Assembly: GCA_903813345.2 (NCBI GenBank)
Contig: CAIIXF020000005.1
Location: 19,039,375-19,099,374, forward strand
DNA length: 60,000 nt
Reading direction: 5' to 3'
Origin: Owenia fusiformis
Taxonomy: Eukaryota > Annelida > Polychaeta > Sabellida > Oweniidae
Shown here: one piece after another, positions 44,209 through 56,800 of the stretch
Layout of the letters: each line of letters begins with the position of its first letter
How positions within the stretch are numbered: the first letter of the stretch is position 1
Made by a program: the position numbers and the translations under genes
Notes under the pieces: model-generated
Database searches by the model: none
Told to the model about the DNA's origin: nothing
Seen by the model: only the letters and a program-made list of their open reading frames with translations

Positions 44209-46039
44209 CAATTTAGACATAAATCAATAATTATTAATTACATACATGATGTAAATGGGAGGTAAACTTGTTTTTACATGTATATCTTGATAATGTCTGA
44301 TTCTTGGAATACTGTATGTTTTACTGGGAGAAAACACCTCCAGTCTGGAGTAAGTTGTCAACAAGTCACTACATAATCATGAATGATGCATCATTTAATC
44401 ATCATTTAATATACAATGTTTCACCCTGTCAATAAAATACATAATGAAAAAAATGTTCCTCTCTTCATGTAAATCTAATACAGTCATACATGATTTCTCC
44501 AAAGCATAAAAATATGCATTTGAAATTTCATTACAGATAATATTATTATTTGCACTTGGATCAAATGGAAATGAGGACAGGTTTCAGCACAACCAAGCTT
44601 CCTTCTTTCCAAAGTGAAGGAATTCATTTTCAAATATCCCAACCATTTCTGTAATTCTTTTATAATAATTGAAATATAAATATATTTCAAAACTGGAACT
44701 CAAAACAACTTGCGTTTAGAATACTGAGTTGAAATTTGAAGGAAGTTAGTGATAAAATCAAGAAAAAAAACTCAAAATTTGCACCCTGAAGTGCACCAGT
44801 GCTGAAACAAGCACAACTTGTCCTCGTTGATTCCCAATGATTAATTTTGTTACCTGATTAAATTCAAATCACAATATTTTTTGCAATGTTTTGCAAAACC
44901 TGTGTAAAGTCACCCTCGCTGGTATAGGAACTGGCTAATAGTGAGATCGTAATTATAGGAAGTTATGACCAAATCTTGGCAAGTGCAAAAATGCAACTGG
45001 AAAAGCATGCACATTTTAGATATTCCCTCTTGTAGAGGTGTTCACTAAGCTTTCCTGTAATGTAATATCATGTTGAAAAATCAGAAATGTAAAGTAATAC
45101 AGTATTTCTACATCAGATTTCAATATAATAGCTGCATATTTTGTCAATCTACAGGGTGTCAAGATACAATGGCACCCTGTCATTTCTTGACACCCTGTAT
45201 ACCATGGGAAGTATCCTGTGGCTCCCCTACTGTACTATGAGCTTGTGGAGCTCAAAGTATTACAAGGGTGTGCAGTTCAGTATAATCCAGAGTGACCGAC
45301 TATCCATGTTTCGGAAATTACCATGATCCCTAATATCATAAAATACACTTCTTCAGTGAATGCTAAACTGCCACTAATTTTTCCATTGTTTTAAGTCGAT
45401 CCCTTAATAAGATAGTTTGAAGGAGTCCTATATTGTATAGTCAAAAGGGAATTGACCTTACTAGACACACCTTTTTCAACATTATTGTTAGATAATCTTA
45501 AAAATCTTAATACTAACCTGAAATAAAATCAAGACTAATAAAGTCAGACATATAAATGTAGGTCTCCTTCAAACCAATTAAATAGAGTCTAAATACTTAA
45601 TAACAATGGAAAAAATATTTGGAGTTAAATGTGTTAACATTTCAGGGTTCACACTTTGAGCCTGTCATAGATAATATGCACAAAGGCAACCTTTAATTAA
45701 AAACACTAAATGTCTTATAAACCTTACCACCTAATAAACACAAAAATAAAAGTAGTGCCATGGATTTGGGTTGATGTTAAATGTGGTTACATTTCACAGT
45801 ATTCACACAGTGAGTTAGTGAAAGAAAAAATAAATGATAATGTCTTAAAAAGTGTTCCCATGTCATTAGAGGCTTCACATCTACCTTAAGTTTCCTTTAG
45901 AAAGAATGTCCTCAAATAATGTATAATTACACAAAACCCTGCAGCAGTTACTGGCAATGTTTTACCTGGAATTAAAAAAGAACAACTATTCAAAATATCA
46001 GTTATGGCAGTATGATTACAGGTTCACAAAATATTTACA
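44209..46039. other. Region between convergent genes, no exon recognised
   Basis: If the MTHFD gene continues into a formyl-THF synthetase domain, its exons would be expected here on the minus strand, but no such sequence was found by eye. One perfect hairpin is at about 45152-45201 (ACAGGGTGTCAAG...CTTGACACCCTGT). The 61-codon frame at 45141-45326 starts in that hairpin and has no domain. Confidence 0.5.
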
Positions 46040-46048
46040 GCAACTTAG

Positions 46049-46419
46049 TACCCTTTGCAGTCGCTTGACTTCACTTCTTAAAAGAGAGCTTCGTCTTCAC
46101 TCTTTCAAACTAAAATAAACCTGTGAACTCACCGCGCCAATCAGTGTTCGTCGGCCAAATTTGACCGACGTTCTTTATATGGTCATTCCTTCTGACGTCA
46201 TCGTTGAGCCCTGAATTGACCAATGACATGCACATATTTAATTAGAACGCATTTGGCGTATGTTTCTTCAAGCTCGCTAATTGGTGGAAGGTCAGCGCGT
46301 AGGTCAAAAGTGATTTACCCAAACTGTCACCGGTACCTGTCGTGGAGGCGGGGCTACTAAACTGTAATATGGTCTCTACTAGGCAGAGTGTAGTTTAACT
46401 AGACTCTGCACGCAGGGTA
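46049..46419. mobile_element. 371-bp MITE of the TACCCT family with perfect 9-bp duplication (copy 4)
   Basis: TACCCTTTGCAGTCGCTTGA at the left and CTCTGCACGCAGGGTA at the right are as in copy 1, but about 290 bp of extra sequence separate the halves. GCAACTTAG flanks both sides (46040-46048 and 46420-46428). The middle is GC-richer and non-coding. This is the longest copy and may be nearest to the parent element. Confidence 0.9.
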
Positions 46420-46429
46420 GCAACTTAGC

Positions 46430-47070
46430 TAATATAAATTTAAACAAAAATAGTGCAAAGATAGAGAAATATGCAAAAAGTAGCCAAAAGTTATTATTCA
46501 GAAAATAGTTTTCATGTGGTCCTTAGTTAAGATTTTTTCTCACTGGTATATCATTAATTGTTCTATTGCTCTATTGCAACATACACCGTACAGTGTAGCA
46601 GTGAGCAAACTAATTTAGAATTGGTTAAAAACTCATCCCTGTCTTATAGTCTTAAAGGCAGAATCTGATCTATAGGGGGTGACAAAATTACAAGCAACAT
46701 GTATAATTGACCTACCAAACTATTCCTTACAATATCAAAACAATATCTCCCAAAAGATTCACAATATGTTATAAATTGGTGAAGTTATTAATGATTCAAA
46801 GTGCAAAATTGAGTGAAAAATGTTCAAATTCTCCCAAATAATAAGAATGGTAACCATTCTTATAGAAAAATAATACATTTTTGTAAAAATCTTTAGTTTT
46901 CCTGGAATAAAGTATGCACTTTTGTGATTTTTAGAAAATAGGCATGACAAGGAATGACATGAGTCAAAAATATTCTAAAATCGAAACAATTTTTTGTTTA
47001 GCCTGCTCGCTATATCTGATTCTCTCTTTAACTTAATTTCTGTTATCTTCAACAAGATAACAAGAACAAA
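46430..47070. other. Non-coding AT-rich stretch
   Basis: No gene, RNA or repeat is recognised. Confidence 0.5.
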
Positions 47071-47077
47071 ACAAGGC

Positions 47078-47205
47078 ATTTAACATGCAAAATGTCACCA
47101 CCTTTGTTACAGACTCCAACCATCGAACCAAACCCCTAATGCCAACCGCTGAACATGATCCTCAAAAAAGTTGGGGACAATAATTAAGGTGGTGACATAA
47201 CAAAT
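47078..47205. mobile_element. GTCACCACC-family MITE, copy 2
   Basis: AACATGCAAAATGTCACCACC at the left and AAGGTGGTGACATAA at the right give inverted tips. The middle matches the copies at 38308 and 56970, including CGCTGAACATGAT and AAAAAAGTTGGGGACA. Confidence 0.78.
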
Positions 47206-47889
47206 AGTACTAATAAGTAATTACTGTACCTGCGTAAAAACCTCAGGAATTTTAACACTGATTTATTTTTGGTCATAATTGTAGCCAGAGATCCAATTGA
47301 CGTGGACAAAGTTTTAGGAATCCTGAATGTTTGGAATAGAGGGCCCATAATGTTGGATTCCAGGTGACTAGGAAAAGACTGCTGTAAAGAAAATACATAG
47401 GCCTATTGTACATAACTGTTGCTTTATTAAACTCTTCAACAGTATTTCTAAATGTTGAATTGATTATTCAAATGTAGTAGGCCAATAACATATGGACAAT
47501 ATGCAATAGGCTGCACTAAATCATTGTTTTTTGAATGAACAGAACTCTATGACAAACATGGCCTCTTCCAAGGTGGTTCCAAAGTAAATATTTTTCATTT
47601 TGGGCCTAGAAATGGGCTTTTTGGGCCTCGTTTTCATTTGATATTAATTTTTGAAAGATGACCAAAATGAATGATAAAAAGTCAGTGCCCACACTTTTTC
47701 AACATGCAGAGTGACATTTACATTTTTAAGGTCCACCTCTAGAACTACATGAATATCATACAATGACTGTAAATGCACTTCAGTAAAAAACCATTTGAAA
47801 TATGACTTTTAATGTTGAATTTTTTATAAGGGACATACATGTACTGTACACAAAAGCCATGTTGTTCCAATGATCTCCAGTCAGCATAC

Positions 47890-50800
47890 CTTGGATATTT
47901 GAAGGTCACGTTTTGCCCCATCTACAGTATTCCTTATGAGCATAGCTACAGTCATAGGCCCTACACCACCAGGTACAGGAGTGATCCATGAAGCTACCTC
48001 CTTGCATTCCTTATAGGCCACATCTCCTACCAATCTCTGACCACTCTTCTTAGTAGCATCTGAAATATACAGCACAATGAAATTGTACAATTGAATATGA
48101 ATATACAACAATTGTGAATTTCATGAATTGTCGTCAAAGAATTTCGTGGGTCTTAATGATAAAAAAGTCTTAAATGGGACAAACAGTGTTATGACCAGAT
48201 TGTTATGGTGACAGGCAATATCCTTTTAACCCACAATTATGGATAACATTTGATTGAACAATTTTTGAATACATTTCAAAGAGCTACATGCTCCAGATGA
48301 TTAACAAAAAACTTTGGCTGAGAGAAAAATTGATCATTGATTGATGTTTGTCAACTACTATAAATATTCAACCTGGAATTGCATTGATGCCGCAGTCTAT
48401 AACAACAGCTCCTGGTTTCACCCAATCAGCTTTCACCATCTCTGGTCTCCCAACAGCGGCCACGAGAATATCTGCCTCCTTACACTGCGAGAACATTTAT
48501 ATTTATATTCTTTTTTTCATTTTCATTCATTCAGTTACAAGTAAACATTGATTTCTAGTTATATTCCATTTATAGCCTAGTATAGGTTAACCTAAACAGA
48601 TTTAGTGCCTATTTTTGACCCAGTCTCTTAAAAATTCAGAACAACCTATTATATACAGTACATATGCAACATCAATAAAACTTGATATAAATGCTTGTTC
48701 CTTTTCAAATGTTAAACCCTTACTGTTGCTTGCTTCAGAGCCAGTATTATAAACTTTCCAAATTGCCAAATTAAGGCAGGTGCAGAACTAAAGTAAATGT
48801 ACAAAATGGTAATTAAACTACTGATATTAGAACCAGTACATCATAAACAAGTTTTTATATGTTACTTTAACTTAATTTGGCAGCCGTTTTAATTTTGATG
48901 GATCCACCAAAATGTAAACAATCGTCAAATTCCCCAGTAATTTTAGTACCATGCATATTACTTACCATTAGTACATTGTATTAATGCAAGTTCACCAAAT
49001 TAAGTAACCAACAAAATGTTCAGAACATCAAATCCACCAAAATAAGTAGCGCCAAATTAAGTACAAATAATCCCTAATTTTCTTCATTATCCTGCATTCA
49101 TGAAAGATATCAGTCATAATTTGTTTTAGTAGAAGGTATGGTACTTACTACTGAAGCAAGATTCTTAGTTCTGGAATGGCATATGGTTACTGTAGCATTG
49201 TGCCATGTGAGGAGGTTTGCCATTGGGGAACCTACAATCTTACTACGCCCCAACACAACAGCACGAGCCCCTTCCACTTCAGCACCTAGAGAAAATCACG
49301 ATACAATTAACTAATGTAGCAAGGGATTTATTAGAATACCTTAGCATTAGTTAGAGTTCTGAAATTCTTCAATTTATTTCTGTTCTTCTAAATATGAACT
49401 TGGGGTTTTCTTTGCCACTATGGGCTATCACTGATGGCTGATAAGAGGATACCAATATCTTCAAATTCTATTCACCATGGATCAGGTTCTGTCTTCTCTC
49501 AACAGACGCATGCCCTGTGACCCCCACCCAATACACATCAGACTTGCATTAGCCAGGTGTAATAATTCTTAGCTGCTAGTCCATGTAAATCCTCCCCTAC
49601 TATACACATACCCCCAGCACATACTTCATCCCGAGAGGTGAAGTAAAAACAGAAATGGAGGGGTTGCTGATAACAGCTATGGGACTGGTGTACTCTCTGA
49701 AGTTTTATTTTTCTTGCTGTGTTCTATTTTTGGTCATTTTCCTTTTGGCACTTGTGCATACATATCTTTTCATATCCTCTTAAGTTACCTGCTTTCTTGA
49801 TAAGCTCTAGGCATCCTCTAGGAGTGCATGGGACAATACAGTTAGACATGTCTCCCCTGGATAACATGGCAGCATTCTCACCATTCAGTCTACAATATAG
49901 AGCTGGGTATTAGGTCCTATAACATCCACAATCAAAACTTACACTTCTTAGCAAAATGGTAATTTTGAATTTAAAGTAGACAATTGTTTTCTAAGAATCA
50001 GAATTAGTCACGATCTTGCCAAAAATAGACCTGAGAGTGTGTGTTATTAACAGGCACACCACACTAACAAATAAATTGGAAGAATAGACAGAGAACTTCT
50101 CTACATGTACATTATATCCCAACCTTGGTTTTTGGAATTATGAATTAAATCATTCAGATCAAAAAGTGCCCTTTTAGAATTAGTTATGGTAACTCCATTT
50201 CAAACAAACGAGCTCTCTAAAACAATTACTTCAACTGGACACTTAGGTTTATTGTGTACATTTTTACTCTACATGTATTTACTCTCAGTGTTCTAAAATA
50301 ATGTATTTTCTTACTTACCCATCTACATCTTTCTTTGGTGCTATTGAGTTAATTATCAGGTCTGTATTGATATCATTGACAGAGTCCAGTGGCAACTAAA
50401 ATAGTCAAATAATACTGAGTAAGTTTCTTCATTTAATATGGCGGATCCACTGAATTGTTAAAGTCCGCAAATTAAGTAGCGGCCAAATTCCCTGGTAATT
50501 TAAGTACCATGTAAAGTAGTACCATAAGTAACTTGTAATATTGCAAGTCCGCCAAATGTTCAAAACAGCAAATCCACAAAAATAAGTAGCACCAAATTAA
50601 GTAGAAGTACAGTAAAACAAATATGCAATGACATTATATTACACAGTTTGACACTTTATAAATATAAAATCATTTTTGTGACATTTTCAGTGACATCATC
50701 CATGATTTAAAGATGTGCCATGATTGCAATTAATGACATACAGTACCTGTACATGTGTGCAACTATATAGCATACATATACTAAAATACACAGGCAAATT

Positions 50801-53800
50801 ACATCAGGCCCCCTACGAGCTCGTATGAGCCTCGAGAATTACGAGTCATTACGGACAAAAAGGAGCACCATCCTCATACGGGCTCGTACGAAGCTCGTTT
50901 TCGAGGCCCGTGCGAGCTTGTACGATGCTTGTAATTGTTGTTTTCGAGGCCCATACGAGCACATACGAGGCTCGTAATTTCGAGACCCGTACAAGCTCGT
51001 ACGAGGCCCGTTATCGAACTCGGAACAAAAAAATAATTTTTCTATGAATGTTCATCTCTCTGGTAGTAATGTACAAAGTTGTTGATTTTCTTTCTCAGAG
51101 ATATTTCTTTTTTCTTTTTGACGTTTCATAGGATGTCCATCCTACTTCTTCAGAAATAAAATTATATTTGAATCAAACTGAAATAATTAATTATTACATA
51201 ACAATGAGACAAATAGCAACCATTACTAAAGAAAACTTCATTGATGGTACAATTAAAAATTATTGAGAAAAATAGCAACCATTACCATAAAAATTTAATT
51301 TAATTTAATTGTATATTACATCATTGAAGCACATTCATGTTTTTCTTCAAACATTCAAGAACGATAACATTTATTTACATCACATTTCAACTTATTCCAA
51401 TACCGCACGCAAATGTTGTTATATGCATTTACTTCACCTGTAGAGAAATATGATGTCTCCTAATATTGGTAACCCTCCTGTTTATTTTGTTTCCTAGCTT
51501 TTATACTGTTTATCATGTTGATACAGACATGCAAATATTTTGACATTATTGAAGACATATTAATTCACAATTAGATATAATTGAAATGTCATTTCTCAAG
51601 AACGCTGTATTTTATTTTATCAAGCAAAAAGTGTTCATCAAAATCAATGAGCAATTACGAGCCTCGTTACGAGCCACGTAAGGGCAGGTACAGTGCTTGA
51701 AAGTTACGAGCCATTACGGGCCTTGTTACGGGCATCACACAGACAAGTACAAGGCTCGAAAATTACGAGCTATTACGGGCCTCGTAACCGGCACCGAACG
51801 AGCAAGTACGGGGATCGAAAATTACGATTTATCACGGGGTTCGTTACGGGAACTGTACGGTCAAGTACGGGGGTCGAAAATTACGAGCTATTACGGGCCT
51901 TGTAATCACAAGCTCTTACGAGGCTCGAAAATTACAAGCAATTACGAGACTCGTAACGAAGCCTGTACGAGGTTGTACAGGGTCCGTTGACACAACGAGC
52001 TCCGTACGGGCTTGTACGGGGTCCGATGTAATTTGCCTGTGTATTACATACATGCACTGTAACATACCTGTACTCTAACATACTTGCACTAAAACATACC
52101 TGCACTGAACCATACCAGTACTATAACATGCTTGCACTATAACATACCTGTACTATAACATACCTGTACTTTAACATGCCTGCACTATAACATATCTGCA
52201 CTTTAACATACCCGTACTATAACATACCCACACTATAACATAGCCACATGATAACACACCTGCACTATAACATACCTGCACTTTAAAATACCTGCACTAT
52301 AGCATACCTGCACTTTAACATACTGCACTATAACATACCCACACGATAACATACCTGCACTATAGCATACCTGCACTTTAACATACCTGGACAATAACAT
52401 ATCCGCACTATAACATACCTGTACTATAATGCCATGTGTGTTTACATCTTCATTTAGACTGTGAACCACATCCAAGAGTTCCTGCTCTGTAGTAGACTGT
52501 GGAAGATTAATATGTCTGGCTGACATGCCAACTGCCTCTGCAGATTTGCACTTCATTCTGATGTAGACATTTGAGTCCTCGCGTCCTCCAACCTACAAAA
52601 TAAAATATTAATGTTTTAATGAATTGATCTTAAATAATTCTGTTTCTTTGAATAAGAAGAATATTACAAAAAGTACATTTATAATGTGGCACATACGTCC
52701 AGAATTGAATAAACTTTATATACGTATATTATGGGACCATGGATTATAGGATTGCCTGTGAATGGGGACAGTCATCATTATGAAACACTTTGTGTAAAAC
52801 ATTATACAATTAAAGACAATTTCTTGTATTATACTACAATGACAAATTACATAAAGACTAGTACTATAATTATGCAATTTTAACAGCTACAGGTACATGT
52901 AAGTTTTGATTTATTCAGCTGTTCAAGTCCATATTTCCAGCACTTACTATTTCAATTGTATTATTACATAATAAAACTGTGTCATCAATGGCAATTGTCA
53001 AATTTATGGCTGGACTAATAATTCTGAAAACTTTAATTTATCAATGGTTATACACAAGCAGGTCATATTTGCATAATTGTTCTGAACAAATCATGATAAT
53101 TACAAATTCATAATCTTGGGAAACCCATCAGTTCAATCGGTTAGACAAGCAATTTCTACTGCACTTCTTAAAATCGATTCCTGGCAAAAATTGTTTTATT
53201 AAAATAACCTTATGTACCTCTTCTCAGCCCTAAGATGCATGTACAGAAAGATGAGTATCAGAATGATGTAGATTTGCTTATATGAATATCAGTGAACTCC
53301 AGAACTGAAAATAAGACTTCCCAAAAGATCATTATGCATTAAATGATTTATTAGAGCAAGTAGGCCATTAATGAAATGGACTGTTATGACTGACCACAGG
53401 TGATAAAACTGACTTGGTTCCTCAAACCTATTTCCATTTTACTTTGTAAATAATGACACAGCTACCATTTTAAAAGGATATCAGAATGATTATGCAATAA
53501 TTAATTCATTTGTTCACTACTTTGTCCCCATAGAAACACCCATCTTGAATGTTGACCACCTGTTTGAAATCCTATAAAATGACCAGGTTTGGACCAAGAA
53601 TTCTTCACACTGGATTCAACGGTGACAACAATACATCAAGGTAGGAGAAAACTTCATAAATTAGCTTAAATTTGTGCCATGGGCTTTCGATAGAATTTTA
53701 AAATAAAAATAGACAAAGCAATGAAATCTTTTCAATAATTCTTTTCTTCTTTCATGTCTTTAGGACATACAGTTCTTTAATATTTTGGTAAAATTCAACA

Positions 53801-56800
53801 TTTTAAAGTACAATGGAAATCCTGCAGAATATGTACGATATTTTTGAATAAATCATTTTCAGACCACAATGATAAAGTACGCAGTTATAGCAGCATTGAT
53901 GGTAGTGACAGTTGTGCAATGTCATTCTATCAAGAAAACCAACATCCAACCATGGAACATCATTTCTAAGGTAAATAAATAATAATCAGTTCAAGGGTTA
54001 ATTACTGAGATAATCATCCTAAACAATATCTTTAAATTAATAATGCTATTAAAGGATTGTCACTGACTGACAATTTAATGCGAAAATTATTTATATATAT
54101 TTCATATTATTGTCTTGTGAACAGTTTTTGTTTTTAGTTTTAGTATTATAGTTACAAAAAGGAAAGTTTGGTTAATTTAACAAAAAGTATTCAAAAAATT
54201 AAAACAAAAACCCCAAAATAGATGAAAATTAAAGTAAACCTTTTATTTCAATAACAAGATCCTTTTTTAAATGAACCAAACTTTCTTTTGTACAATATTG
54301 AGAGACCTAAACACATTGTGCATATGTCATATGTTAGTCTCAGGTTTCAATGAGGTTTAGATAGATGTTTCATTTCATTCCAAACATATGATGAACAAAA
54401 GAAGTGTCTGACATAGAGAAAACTTTAAATATTTTTCAAATTAAATTGTTATCATTCAAAAGATGATCAGAAGACGATGTTTACTCTAAATTATCACACT
54501 CTTTGAAACATTTTTTCAAATCAATAAATTAACAGCCTCATAAAAGTAATAATACGGAACATATTTGTTTTTATCGTAATCCTACAAAAATGTTTACCTA
54601 AAGCATTTTTAACTTGGTAAGTTTTATATAATGCAATAGTTTTTAATTACGTCATGGGCTTTCTAGTTTCGTTAACAATTATTCTATAGCTCTTTTCATT
54701 TTTCAATTTTTAAGCGTGGCATGAACCCTTCTCAGAATGTCCCTATGGAGATTCTCATGTTTTTCAACTGTGAAGATTTGAGACCCGAGCCATACAACAC
54801 ACTAAGTGATGATATCATGGATGCACTCGAGGAAGGAAATCGTGATGCTCTGTGCAATGAACATGCTGAAGGTAAAACTGCCTTTATGTTAGTCTATTTG
54901 AACTTACAATCAAAAATTCTACTTGAAATGTACAATATAAACAGATAGAGAATTGAGATTGATATTGGAAGCAATCTTTATTGTAAGAAAAAGAACTAAT
55001 GAGACATGAAAATCAAATATGGACGTTAATTTGTGATGTTTTAATGATTAATAAATAATTTTTTATTATACATATTAAGATGTATCAACAAACACAAACC
55101 AAAAACTTTCCAGAACAAATGTCAAAACATAAGATATGACAAAGCATGTAAAATATAAGCACTACCCAAATACACACATGCTGTTCTTTCAGAAATGATG
55201 AGAGTGATCATGGCCGAGTCAACACAAAGGAACTGTGACCTTGCACATGTTGAGGCTTTCATGGACGCTGCACACAGTCTGCATTGTCTGAATGTGAGTA
55301 AACTACATGTACAATTAAATAATACTCAAATATCAACATGGGGTGCACTTGCTACCATAGTGGTAAGAAAAGCCCTAATCTATAGTCTTTCTCTAGTGTG
55401 GGTAAAAGGGTCTTGTAAATCAGGATGACTTGATGTTTAGATCATATGAACAATTTGGAAACCAAAAGACCATGTTTTTCTCTTCAGTATTAATCTCAAT
55501 TTTTCACTTGTAATGTTGCATAGTAAATTTGTTTTTGCGATATATCTGACACAAATGCATCCAGTTCTGTTGCATTTTAGACCATCACAACCTACAATTG
55601 GGAGCTTGCTGACTGTGACAACACAGATGGAGAGTTCATCTGGCTGCCAGTGGAACTTGGTACAAACCCAGAAGAACATTGTGGTGACATGGAGAAATCT
55701 GCTGGTAGGTTTGGGTGTGTGTCTGAAACCTAATTGGACCTCGGCACGAGTGTGCTCTTTCATTTGGAAAAGTTACTAATTTAAAAGAATTAAGAACTTT
55801 CTTGCTATTTTGATTACAATAACAAGATCACTTGGGGCATAAGATTTTTTTCTCTTAAATGGGGGCATACGATGACAATATAGCACTTTAAGGATTGATG
55901 AAAAATACTCATTTGAAACTAATCAATATCTAAATCAAACTTTTTCTCAATTTGGATATCCAATGTATATTTCAGTCAATAGAATATGCCACAAGAGTTC
56001 AAAATTCAATTTTTATTTGATTTAATTGATATATGGTTGAATGAGTGACTGTGTTAATTCTTTCAGCCATCGGATGTCATGTTTTGGCTGAGGCAAAGAA
56101 ACGCGATTGTGATTTGGAAAGTGTTGGATTTGGGATAATGATGTTGAACTATGCCATTTGTGGAGAGGATGCTGCAATCCCACAAAGTAGGTTTATAAAC
56201 CAATGACTGTTATTTCTTCATATTTCATTATTCTTTGAGGTCTTTCATGTCAGATATTGCAAACAGCGTAGTCCTGTCTCACAGTAATCTGAGTTCTTAA
56301 TTCACATGAGTTGAAAATTAAAATGTAAATCTGTTTTAGGTCTCCCATGTATGCCAGACCTATGGGGTTCAGCTAGTTACAGTTCTGGCGATTACAGTTC
56401 AGATGATTATAGCTCAGATGATTATAGCTCAGGCAGTAGCTCAGGCAGCTCCAGCTAAGCAGTTAAGGCTCCAGTTGTGGCTGTTAAATCCCAAATGTAC
56501 ACCTCAAGCATATCACTATAGGATGCCTATGTGTTTTACTGTAAACTTTGGAAATCAATGAAACAATAATAATTTGAAACGCATACATAAATGAATTTTT
56601 GTTTAAAATACATGGAGAGTCATTCTGATACTAGCAACCAGCAATATGTTCTGATTTACATGTAAGTACATTTGAGATTGGGTATCATCAGGTAGGGGGG
56701 TGCAAGATTTGAATGATGGGATGGTTATCATGTATTTATTGCCCTTGATTGTTGAAATATTACATAATATTCTATTGTCACTGCCATTAGTAAACTCTGT

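Noticed and set aside
45141-45326. Plus-strand 61-codon ORF
   Set aside because: Starts within a perfect hairpin (TACAGGGTGTCAAG) and has no domain or confirmed splice context.
51693-51990. Overlapping plus-strand ORFs of 70 and 97 codons
   Set aside because: They translate the tandem units of the TIR element at 50789-52041 in two frames.
52233-52418. Extension of the MTHFD exon frame into the intron (VCYSAGML-type repeats)
   Set aside because: It is read-through of the 16-bp splice-donor minisatellite past a good donor; the next MTHFD exon continues in frame from 52419, so this part is intronic.
55437-55779. ORFs of 88 and 108 codons overlapping the nested gene
   Set aside because: They overlap the fifth exon in other frames or on the other strand and have no signal of their own.
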